Part shown: positions 9,039 to 20,147 of the stretch, in pieces
How positions within the stretch are numbered: position 1 is the stretch's first letter
Layout of the letters: each line of letters begins with the position of its first letter
Assembly (NCBI GenBank): GCA_031216445.1
Contig: CM062214.1
Location: forward strand, 9,097,001 to 9,161,000
Direction of reading: 5' to 3'
Source of the DNA: Lateolabrax maculatus
Lineage: Eukaryota > Chordata > Actinopteri > Acropomatiformes > Lateolabracidae
DNA: 64,000 bases
Position numbers and translations under genes: made by a program
The notes under the pieces: generated by a model
Told to the model about the DNA's origin: nothing
Databases searched by the model: none
What the model saw: only the letters and a program-made list of their open reading frames with translations

Positions 9039-10664
9039 GTGTGTGCTAACATCATGGAGTACTGCCAAACGCTGCTGCTGCAGAGCTCAGCCCAGGCCCA
9101 GTTCAGCATCTGCCTCTTCAGCCCGTCAGGCAGCGAGCCAGCTGGCAGGGACGGAGGACGCTCAGGTCAGTGATATTCTGCCCACACTCAAGAAGAGGAA
9201 AAGGCCCTTTCAGCTTTTACCACAAGTTGGCTTTTTATTTTGCACTTTGCACTCATCCACTTCCAAAGGCACGAGACTGAACCGTGGCCTTTATGTTTTT
9301 TTCAAGATCTCTCATCCACTCTGCCATCAATGGCTTACTCCCGGGCCCCCAGCCTGGGCCTGGTGCTGTACCTGCTGAAGAACAGCGCTGCAGATTTCTT
9401 CCGGTTCCACCAGAGTCACAGACAAAGCCTGGGCAAGCTACAGAGCCTGGATCAGCTGCCCCCTGAGGAGCTCAAGGAGGTAATGATGGACCAACACACT
9501 CATTCACATTAACAGTTTTTCCCTTTTTTATAAATGTTGACTTTAAAAAGTTAGGGTAAATAATCTCAATTAAAAATAAATGTTAATGCACCTTGTTTAA
9601 TTTATGCACCTTGTTGGCCCCAACATGCATTGTGTTCAGTTCTAACCACAGATATCTTCTCTGTAGTTGTGCCAAGGCCTGGTGTCTGGCCCAGGAGGGG
9701 TGGAGAAAATCTCATCAGTCCAGAGGAGCTTGTTGGCCAAGAGACGACTGGTCCAGCTTATCAACAACAGAGCCAAGCTGCTGGCCCTGAGCTCATGTAT
9801 CCTTTGGCCCTTTACAGGCACAGTTGTAGTCACGTGCCCCTTTTCAGCACACCAGAATTAAAAATCATCTCACATATTGTCCATCACTGTGTTATTATAT
9901 ATTAGTTTAATAACACCATGTAGAAATGCCACATCATGAATCGCTGTGAAATGCCTTGACCCGCGTCTTCCTCAGATGTTATCGAGACCTGTTTGTTTGT
10001 GTTGTGGCGCCACCTTGAGTACTACCTGTTGCATTGTACTCCCACAGACCCCAAGGACTCCCTGTTGCCTGGTGCCAGTTTGTATAGATCACGTCTCACA
10101 GATGGTGAGAGAACACGTTAAACATTTGCACAAAAGAAAGAAAACTCACTTGCAAAGTTGATGTTTCTATTCCCTGGGTGTGGAATTGAGTGGATTTAGC
10201 TTGATTGAAACCAACTAATTCAAATATTTCTATTCGTCAGACTCGTTTGGCGGGTTGCAGGCAAGTGGAGGTCGTGTCCTCGGCCTATCCCGAGTCAGCC
10301 AGCAAGACCTGGACCTGGTAAGAAATGGCCGTGAGCTGGCAACTAGCTGTGTGTTCTTGTTGCACAATGTGGTTTTTCACTTTGAATGCTGCTCTGACAA
10401 ATTTCATGTTGTGACAACGTCTGTTTGCATCTGCCTGCATATGTTAAGTTACCACCTACATTATCCCTGATCCCTGGTCTTCTGTGTGTGTGTGTGTGTG
10501 TGTGAGTGCAGCTGAAGAGCGACATGGCCGCAGGTTTCGGAGAGGCTCTGCAGAGGAAGCTGCTGGAGGTGGAGGGTCTGTACAGCCAGGTGCGCTCCCG
10601 CTACACCTTCATCCAGGCCCTGGTTCGCAGGATCCGCGGCCTGCTCCGACAGCCCAAAAGCTGA
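9039..10664 (+). CDS. nup205: nup205 C-terminal exons (partial duplicate, 5' truncated)
   Basis: Six exons: 9039-9165, 9307-9479, 9667-9796, 9976-10104, 10241-10317, 10512-10664, all with AG/GT borders and matching phases, encode 262 residues ending at TGA. I recognise NUP205, the large inner-ring scaffold nucleoporin (yeast Nup192 family). Landmarks are CANIMEYCQ, LYLLKNSAADFF, HRQSLGKLQ, the INNRAKLL segment, IETCLFVLWRHLEYYLLHC, and the last exon with KLLEVEGLY and FIQALVRRIRGLL. NUP205 is normally about 2,000 residues. Nothing upstream of 9039 resembles the remaining ~1,750 residues; instead the DNA passes at 8820 into duplicated fgd4 intron. This is a 3' fragment made by the tandem duplication, although its frame is undamaged. 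A full nup205 is expected left of the window. Confidence 0.9.
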
Positions 10665-11035
10665 GACGGACACACAGAAATACAAACACAGGCCAAGACT
10701 CTCAGTTTGTGTCAAAACCTCTGCCAAGCAACACCACATAACTACCAAGGACTTCAACTTTCTGCTTTTTCTGGCAACACCACTCCTTTTTACTGACCTG
10801 TTGCAGCTCCTCTCTTGAGTATTTCGGGATGTTAGCGGTATCACAACACGTGGTGCATTCTGTGTGACCAGTCCTAATTATATTTGACTAACTTCTAACT
10901 TCCTCAAGTGAGAAAAAGAAACTTGCACCGTAATGAAATTTTTACTTGTTAAGAGAATTTGATATTCCTTTGTTTGGTCTGATTTCTCTCTTTTTTGTTT
11001 TTCTTTTGTGAAAATAAACGTTTTCTAAATCTGTT
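10665..11035 (+). other. nup205 3' UTR
   Basis: This is non-coding sequence after the nup205 stop. It carries AATAAA at 11013-11018 followed by T/GT-rich sequence, a normal 3' end. It converges on the fgd4 3' end from the right. Confidence 0.65.
11013..11018 (+). terminator. nup205 polyadenylation signal
   Basis: AATAAA lies about 350 bases after the stop codon, with the GT-rich downstream sequence at 11042-11062 acting as a plausible downstream element. Confidence 0.6.
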
Positions 11036-11514
11036 AGATTCTTGTCTAGTTTATGTTGTTGGTAATGGCGAACAGTAGTCGCGATCTGCTCACATGCACT
11101 GAGAACACAGTGTGTGTGAATGGAAATGTTCAGTGACTCTTTGTTCCACAGTGACGCTCTCACTTTGCTTTCTCATTTCGTCACACATGCTCCATAAAGA
11201 TCTCACCATTTTCTGGGGTTTCACTTATCACTCGGCACCTAGACACTGTCGACCACTTCTGACAAACAGCAACTTTCAACCTCACCTATTTTTACATGCG
11301 TGTCTGGGTTGACTCATTGTGAAAAACTTATCAGGAGAAGCAAAACAAGGAACCAAAATGAGACGTTTCTTTGTGAAAGTAGCATCACAATACAACCAGA
11401 ACCAGCGTAGGACTGGTTTGAATCGCTATGATAACACATTGTAGGTCAAGTCACTCAAGCAGTTATATGACATTACAAACAAGCTAGATCAACATATGTC
11501 ATATTTAATCTCGT
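11036..11514. other. Short intergenic gap between convergent nup205 and fgd4 ends
   Basis: There are no coding exons, repeats or microsatellites here that I can recognise. The gap separates the plus-strand nup205 polyadenylation site from the probable minus-strand fgd4 polyadenylation site. Confidence 0.5.
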
Positions 11515-13055
11515 TTTATTTTCTTTGAAGGTACACTTTATAGGTCTGTAAAGTGCGTAGATTCTCAAACCTTTGGGGAGGGGATGAGAGGAAAGATAAA
11601 AAATCTGGATGTACATTCAGATCTCACAGATGGGGAAGATTTGTGCTCTTGTTTTTTTTCATTTGAATACTGAGGAGGGGGAAGAGTTCAGAGGGGTAAG
11701 AGCACCAGTGTTGAACACCGGGGGGAACCCATCCAGCGCTGTGACCGGTCGTGTTTGATGAGTTAGGGGAAAAACATCTGCTTTTGGAAAAAATAACATC
11801 TACCTACTGCACTTCTTAGTCGACAGTGAGGGAACAACTTTGTGCTAACAGATCATGCTTGTCATACTATATAAATTACTTTAAATAAAATTAATTACAG
11901 CATCAAAAACACATTTACATTTCTCGCACCAGCTTGCTATATCTGTGATTGTGCTGCATTTGCATCTAAATAGAAAAACTGCCACACGCAGACCACGATG
12001 ATCCTTTCTCATCTCTCTCCACAGGAATTAAGGTCCGTGACTGTCCTGTAGTTAGACAACCATTTACCAGTCACCCTCAGTTTTACACATGACTGCAGTG
12101 TCCGGGCCATAGGGTTGGGTCATGTATGACCAATACATATTGTGAGACCAAGAGAGATTTGTGACCTTGTTAAAAGGGGCACTCCACTCATTTGTGTTAT
12201 GGGAATTGTAGGATCCAAATGTTTTTGAAGCTTGGCTGACGCCAGGGGATAAAATACTGACGGAAGATTTTATCCACATCGCCCCCACCCACGTAGTGCC
12301 TCTTGAGGCTGGTATTTAAACTCAAACAACTCTAGGACAATGTATTTCCCCTAAAGTCAGCTGTCTTTACATTTAAAACTGATCTGAAGATGAGTTCCTT
12401 TGTTTCATAAAAAAACACACTAACGTGCATCCACTGAGGGGGGAGAGAGGGAGATGAGACCATCATTATCCAACCACACGATCATTTTCCTACTGTAAAT
12501 ACTATATTTATATCATACTTAGAAGTTTTCTATGTTATCAAAAAGTTTCAGACTGATTTCTGTGAAAAAAACACAACTGTTCCTTTTTAAAACAAAACAA
12601 ACATTTATACTGTACAGGTACAGAGAGTTGAGTTACAGCACCAGCAGACTTAGTTTACAGGGCGCTGTGTAAGTCTGTGGAAGTCCACTAGCTCAAGAGG
12701 AGTTGACACAGGTTGTCCTAATAGTGCCTGTTTGAGGGAAGTCGATCAATCCTGAGGCCCCTCGGCTCTAGTGTTGATTGTACCAGACATGTCCTTTAGT
12801 AATCCAGCACAGCTCTAGCAGTGAGTCAAAAGTCCTTGTGTGTGTTTATGAGAAAATCCAGGAAGAAACTGGGGAACAGGAGAGTGGCAAGGAAAGGCAG
12901 CTCATCCAGCACTGATTTTTCCGCTTTGTCTTTAAGATTCAGATTCAAGGACAGCATGGAAAGCGTGCATTTGTGTTTTGTGCGTGCAGTGCACGTCCGC
13001 ACATCCCGTCTTTCTTGAGCAATCCAACAGCAGTTTGCTTGCAGAGAGCGCACCC
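11515..13055 (-). other. Probable fgd4 (copy B) 3' UTR
   Basis: This is about 1.5 kb of repeat-free sequence downstream of the fgd4 stop, ending at a minus-strand AATAAA (plus-strand tttatt at 11515-11520). Only its stop-proximal part (12530 upward) is also visible in copy A, because the Gypsy element interrupts the other copy. The 3' end is inferred from the signal alone. Confidence 0.45.
12530..12534. other. Preserved empty target site of the Gypsy insertion
   Basis: The sequence ctatg here corresponds to 4473-4477 in copy A. Copy B reads continuously through it, so it shows the pre-insertion state. Confidence 0.85.
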
Positions 13056-13570
13056 TTATGTGCTATCAGTACCCGCCTCTTGTGTGTTGTTGTTGTCCAT
13101 CGTGTTGCCGTTGCCGCCGTTGGTCTCGGGGCATTCGGGCACCTCTCCCGTCACTGCCACGCGAATCACTTTCAGCCAGCGCTGCTTAAGATCCTCAGTT
13201 TCTGCAGCAAAGCTGTGGATGGACTTGGACTGAGAGAGGCGGAAGCTGGCCGGGGGGTCCGTGGTCCGGGCGGCGTCGTCCACCGTATAGCCCAGGAGGG
13301 GGATGGTACTCTGGGCCTTCACGTCCTGAGGAGAGCGGTCAGGGATGTCAAGAGAATGTTATCTGTATGGATGGATTTGAAATTGATGTGGGTGATCACA
13401 CTTTTGCTTCATGCTCTCTGTGTTTTTACCTGCGGAGCTCCGTAAAGATAGAGCACCAGACACTCCTTCTCGGGGATGACGCACCACACCTTCTGCCAAG
13501 GTTTGTTCTTCTCACAGTACTGCAGGAAGCCACACATGATGCTGCTGCCTGTGAACTGAGCTGCCTCGAT
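13056..13570 (-). CDS. fgd4: fgd4 copy B exons for the second PH domain and C-terminus
   Basis: Exons 13430-13570 and 13056-13325 encode the C-terminal PH domain, from IEAAQFTGSSIMCGFL through LYLYGAPQ to the conserved FRLSQSKSIHSFAAE and WLKVIRVAVTGE. They end in an Asn/Gly-rich tail containing an AAC-type triplet run (three Asn here, four in copy A) and a TAG stop at 13056-13058. In FGD proteins this domain contributes to membrane association. Confidence 0.92.
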
Positions 13571-16500
13571 CTGCACGGGGGAAGGAAACCACAAATTAGT
13601 CAATCATCTCTTTATTTAGAAAAGTCCCTGCACGTTTATGTATTTACATATGTATGAACACATCCTCTTCACCTCCAGGATGCCCTTCTTCTTGCCCTCG
13701 GCTATCCTTTCTCCAGTCAGGATGGAGAAACAGTCTTTGCAGACTTTGTTCATTTTGTTGCCATCATATTCAAGCGGAACCTTATTGTCTGAACATTTCC
13801 AGCACACCACCTACAAGAAAGAGGAAGAGAAGATCTTTGTCACTCTCACAGTTCATTTCATAATATACCACATTCTTATCAAAACTCAAAAGGAAGGAGT
13901 TTTGAGCATCATTTAGTTTACTACGACTATTCAGGAACTATTTTACATCACTATTAGTTTTTTATTATATAATATTGTGCAGTTCCTTGTGGATGCTCTC
14001 TCTCATCCACCTACTGTACATTACTACTGGTACTGTCATTATGCATGACGTGACAACATTTAAGATGACTTACGTAGCCGCAGGCTCTGCAGTGGTGCCT
14101 CCGCCGCATCAGAGCATTGAAAGGCTCTTTACACTTCATACACATCGTCACTTCGTTGTCCCGGATCCAGCGAGGGGCGCGCTTCCCCAGCTCCGCGTTC
14201 TACATCAAAATAAAAACATACTCAGTCGGACGGTGCAGAGAGTTGACAGTTTAACTGGGTGCGCAACTCTTGACGTGACACTGACCGACACTTCCTCCAC
14301 ATCTTTCAATGCGTTCTTGAACGACTCATTTTTTTGCTGGAAGATTTCAATGGTCTCCTGGAAAGCCTGGAGGAAAAAAAAAATCATTCCACATTACCTA
14401 CAAACACATAAGATCAAATGAGAAAAATTCAGATGAAAATTATTGCGGTTGTACTATATGTACCTTAATCCAGCCTGCCTTGTCCTGCTCTGAGCTGAGG
14501 AGGAAATGTAAAGCCAGAATAAGCATTAAAGCATTGAAAATGTAAAACCAAAACTTTATGATGTCTTTCTGTTCCTCTTATAACAAAAAGTTATACCAAC
14601 ATAGCAGTTAGCTGTGGTCAAGACTTTATTTAGAGATATACAGGATTTAAATATGGAGCTTGCTCATTTAGGTGGTCTCCCGTATATATATGTTAAATTA
14701 TACAGTATGGGGTACAAATTACATACAATTATATACCTCTGTGCGGACGGAGCTGGGATGTTTTTGCACCTTTTTACATGGTTTGCAAAGTCGTTTTCTA
14801 AATGAGCTCCTGTTGCATTCTGTGTGATATTTCTGCCTCAAACGTACCTGGCCTGTAGCTCCAGTGTCCTCTCCTTCCCCGACACCTGGAAGGTGTGAGG
14901 GTAGTCCTCGTTGGTCGTTTCCAGGACCTTCATGCCGTCGATGCCAATCCGCGTCCTCACTGTGTACTTGGTCCCTCCCAGGCTGAATTTGGGCACGCAG
15001 TACAACAGCATGTTGTTGAACTGGCAGGAAAAAAAAAAAACACAAAACCTTGTAGCCACGGCAGGACATGTAAGAGTACGGATCAGCACTATTCTAGTTT
15101 AGGCTTCTGGTTTAGTTTTCTTCCAAAAGGGGCAGTCTTATACACGGCAGGTAACCTGGATTACACAGAGGGGAGACATTCAGCCTTAAGCTAATAAGAA
15201 ACAGCCTGGACGTAATCACATCATCTGGCAATCTCAGTAATTGAGAGATTTCTTCATGTGCCCCCGATGAATCCTTACACAGAGGTGCTCCTGGCTTGAA
15301 ATGATTCACTTGTTTCAATTGACTCAGCAGATTTCCCTGCAGCATCCTTCATTAGATAAGATGATGTTTTTTTTTTGTGCTGGACAGTTTCTCTCACCAG
15401 GAAGAGGTATCGCTCCATGGCCGAGGTGTTCCTGGCCGCCAGCTTCAAGATGTGGCCCTCTTTGATGAACTCGTTAGAGGGGTTAACAATGTCCTCCTCC
15501 TCCCCCAGCATCTCGTATATCTCCATCAGTTTCTTTAGATTATCCTACACGAGGACGGAGATATTTATTTCAGTTGGATGTCGATGTGCCGGGGAGATTC
15601 TGTCTTGGTTTGAAACATCTGTACTTACGGATTTCCGTATGGCGCTGTTGGAGTGAGTTGCCGCTGTGGCGATAATCTCTAACGATTCTGGAAAAAAAAA
15701 AAAGATGGGTTACCTAAATGTAGCCGAAGTGAAAGAAAAATGAATCCTTGAAGTGGGAATTTTAGGCATCTCGACTTACTTTCTGCATCTCGTCGGTCAG
15801 AGTCGTCCGCAGGCAGCTTCTTCAGGTAGTCTTTAAGCAGCATCTCGTAGCGAGGGACTCTCTGGACGGGCTCCAGCATGTGATGCTGAAGCGTCAGGCA
15901 GCCGCAGACCTCTTGACTCTGTCCAGAAATAACCCCCAAAAAGTGAGGGTTTTTTTCCCTACGTTTCGCAGCACATTTGCGTGCCTGAAATGAGTGTGTT
16001 CTCCCAGTAACTCCAACCTGTTTTAAAATTGCATTTTTCCAGACTGGATTTCGGTCGGCGGTACCTGTATCTCCTGGATGATGGCCTTGAACTGAGGCGA
16101 TCGATCAGACCACTGTTTCAGCAGCTCCATGGCCTTGTCGAAATTCTTCACATACTCTGCGTACATCTTGAGGAAGGGTGTGAGTTTCTGCAGGATGTCT
16201 CCAATGCGAGGTGTGGACGCCCTGCAGGGAGGGAGAGGAAGAGGTACGTTTATTTACAGTACAGAGAGTAAATGTGCAGGTAAAGAACTCTGGCACCAGC
16301 AGTGTTGGTTTCAGTACAAGGAGACAATGTGAAGGCAGCTGACATCCGATACAGATCCCTGTTGCATTTATTATCATTTAGCTACAGGCCGAAGCTCACC
16401 ATTCTCCCATGCGCTTCTCCAGGTCTGGAAGCAGAAACTGGCTGTGAAAGGCGTGAATGGAGGAGATGTTGGAGAAGATGTTCTTCACTACATCCACAGG

Positions 16501-18262
16501 GAATGTCCCTTTATTTGCCTCCTCCATTAGCTTAGCACAGAACACCTGAAGACAACAGACAACTGGTAAGTGACAAATAATTGAAAAGTTCAAATGTTAA
16601 TTTAGCCTCAGTTGAAGGCCTTTTGCAATAAAAGCCCATTTGTACACTTCAACCTGTGAGACATGGCCAAAACGCACAAGCTTTTACTGAGTTCCTCACC
16701 TGGTCCAGCAGGTTCAGCCGCGCCACGTAGGCCTTCTCTGTATGCAAGAGCTCGCTGGCGATCTTAAAAAGCTTCTGTTCATTTGTCTCCTGAAAACAGA
16801 GGGTACATTTCTGTGATTTTTTACACATGCGGTGACCTTAAATAACTCCTGATCGTTAATGAGTTAGTGAGGTGTGAAAGTGATCTTACTCTGTTGAGCT
16901 AGAGAGCCAGCAGCACGGTCACACAGTTCAGCACAATGACCGTTGCAGTCTAATGCTTCTCTAATGATGAGTAATTGGTATTGTCATCTAAGGCTTGAGG
17001 GAAAATGGGGCCTTACAAGCTTTTCAACACAGCGACTGGCGTTAAACCGAGCTGATAATAATGCAGAAGTGTGGGACAAACTGTCGGTGGTGCATGCATT
17101 CAGTTCAGCTCAGTATTCATTCTCACATCATTGTCATTTGCAAGTGTAGCTTCCCGTCCCTCTGCAAGTTCCTGTTTGGTTCAGGTGGATTCAGACAACA
17201 CACTATGCTTTTCAAACAGTTGTCAGCGAGTGAATAGCCGAGGAACAACATGTTGCATTTCAATAAGAAAATACTGACTGCAAAAATCGTGCATGTATTG
17301 TACAGAGTCAGGTTCCACGCCTCAGTGACTTGGCTGCTGTTTGAGTGCAGCCTTGTGTTAAATGCTGTTTCACTGTTGTTGCATAGAGAAGCATGTAGCA
17401 CTGGGCCGATGGTGGGATGTGGTGTAGCACTGTAGCTCTCAGAACAGGAAATGAAAATTTGGAAGAAGGGAAATGACACCTAATCAAACAAAGACACAAA
17501 CATGTCCAGGAGAGCTTTGTGTGAAAGGCCAGTCAGTATCACAAACAATAACCGCTGTCTCAAAGTGTAATAAAACGTCACGTACTGATATGATGAAATG
17601 CTGCATGGCAGGACAGTTTACCGCCATAATTACCATGGTCGAATATTTCGCACTATGCATGACCACGAGGATTTCCACATAATTCATTTGTCAACACATC
17701 TGCAGTGTTCTTAATTCTCTGGTGAGATTCTGAGAAATTATTTTTCTCAAGGTGAAGTTTCAAAGTTCTTTCATGTCCTTGACTTTATTTTCCAAGTATG
17801 CTATTCTTCAGAATAAGAAGAATGCAATTCATGATGTTTCTCAAATAGACACTGTTCAATGGAGAATGTAAACACCAACACAAAGAGAAGCTATTCTGTA
17901 TGTTAACTCGAGATAATTCCAAACAGCACAACAAATAATTGAATTAGAAATCCAATAATTGGAAAAAAGACACCCCAACGTAAAATAGATTTGAATGAGC
18001 TTTGTCTGGCTTTTCAGTTCATCAATTTCATCACCAAAGTTAAGTTTCAACTTGACAAAGCTTCCTCTCTGGTGAACAACACCAGTGGAAATATGTGTTG
18101 TTGTCAGTGAGAGGACAGAGATTGATCTGAACCTGAGATATTTATAATCTGCAGCCAACAGGTTCCAATGTGGGGGGGGGGGGGGGGGGTGACAAACTCA
18201 GCTGCTCAAGCGTTTGACATCTGCTCAGCCTTTTGCAGAAAATAACTCCTCTGAGACACCCA

Positions 18263-18315
<53 letters not shown>

Positions 18316-19528
18316 CCTTGTAACTCTACCCTTACTGTACAATGTTAGAGTAACCCTGAGTTGAATCAGTTTAAGAAGATTTAATTGTACTGAAAGCCCA
18401 GAACGTAAGTAAACGCTGACAGTTTGTCTATCAGAGACTGCAGAGTCAGAGCAACAGGACAGCTCTGCCAGGATCTAAGTATATGACACAGAGGAAGTAA
18501 ATATCTAGATCACTAGGGTGCAAGGGCAACAGAGTGAGACATGCACGTACCTTATGGTCCGCGCTCCCTTCTTCGTTCCTGTGCTCACTCTCTGTTTTAG
18601 TCTCACCGTCCTCACACTCAGTGTGGCTTTCTGTACCAGTCCTGTCTGTGTGTGGAGGTGAGTGACCATCACTCTGTTCTGCGCTCCCGTCCCCCATATC
18701 TCCATTGACCAGCCCGGCAGTCTCTATCCTCGCGCTTTCACTGTTCAGCTCCTGTTCTTCCTCCTTCTCCTTGTCCTGCTCCATCTGCCCTAGCAACCCG
18801 TTGGCCTCCGGTCTGCGGGCATCCTGCGGCGTGGCCGGTACGGAGGAGTGGTTCTCCTGAATCCCGTCGGTCTCCGCCTGCCTCTGGTGGGCGCGGTGAG
18901 CCGGGCTGCAGTTGGCCGACTTGCTGATCTGTTTGTGCGGCGTGCCGTCTCTCTTGCTGTCTGCGTTGCTGGGGGAAAAGAGGAAAAGGCAGAGGAGGAA
19001 GTCGGTCAGTACGGTGAGAGCACAGAAAGAACAAACACAAAAAAAAAGGAGAGGAAAGGGGGGGAAAAGAAGATTACAGAAGTCTGCTCAGTAGCTGCTC
19101 AAGCTGGCGCGATGATCAGGGAGTGTGAGACACAACGGTAAGCAGAGAGCTTTAGCACGTGAGTGTGAGAGTTAAAAATAAAACTGTGGAGATGCACAAA
19201 CTTCTTTCTGTCTTATGAGGCTGCTGAGAGCTGGTGTAATGCAGAGGAAGTGTGTGTCTGTGTCTGTGTGTGTGTGTGTGTGTGTGTGTCTGTGTGTGTG
19301 TGTGTGAGCAAAGGAGTAATGGAGGTACAGTAATGAGGAGGACAGGAGGAGGGGGAGAGGTACAACCCTGCTCCCCAGAGATCGACGCTGTCCTACTTCC
19401 AAGGAGAACCCACATTATATATTGGGCCGTAACATCTCTTTCATTCTTTGCTTGAACGGGAATGAAATGGAAAAAACAGTCTGCAAACGATGATTGGAAA
19501 ACAGCACAGGAATGGAAGCTAGATTAAA

Positions 19529-19568
<40 letters not shown>

Positions 19569-20096
19569 ATGTCACCATTCATCTGCTCTGCATCCTGCAC
19601 CGGCAGTCAGTCCAGCTGTTTCCCCTGTAAATCACCCTCCAGACCTCCAGTCTTACAGCAAGCAGCAGCCCACGGCACAGGAGCTACTGTATCTTAGCTC
19701 CGTGTTGCTGATTTGACAACTTCTGTTGTAAAACTGGCCACAAATCAGACCTAGGAAAAACTGCAGCCACTTGCAGCATCACCATTTCTAGCAGAAAAAG
19801 AAACTTTATCTGTAATCCAACCTTTACCGATGCGGAAAAAACGTCAGCCAGGTGGGCGATTTTTAGCCTCAGCGTCGCTCACTGTTGCTCTGAATGTCAC
19901 CGTAGTCCCCGGTAGAAACAGGAAGTATGTATAAATAGAGGAACAACAACAGGCTGCTGAAACACTCTATAGATGAATCACTTCTGGGCTGTCGGCCACC
20001 TGAGGTGTTTGAATGTGAAACAGCATCACCCATACCTCTCTGACTGACTGAATAATCCCACGATTGTGAGAGACACCGTCTCACACTGTTTTCAGA

Positions 20097-20147
<51 letters not shown>

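Larger units (their letters stand above)
12530..16915 (-). repeat. Tandem-duplicated fgd4 3' half, copy B (in the full gene)
   Basis: This is the partner of 4473-8819. It contains the last 13 coding exons and the proximal 3' UTR. At 16916 the sequence departs from copy A and continues into the native fgd4 intron toward the N-terminal exons. Confidence 0.95.

Noticed and set aside
18172..18313. Repeated tracts considered as a CRISPR or satellite array
   Set aside because: No repeat-spacer pattern; simple mononucleotide and dinucleotide repeats in a vertebrate intron.
19152..19415. Open frames reading Thr-His or Cys-Val repeats here and at other CA/GT tracts
   Set aside because: They are translations of dinucleotide microsatellites.
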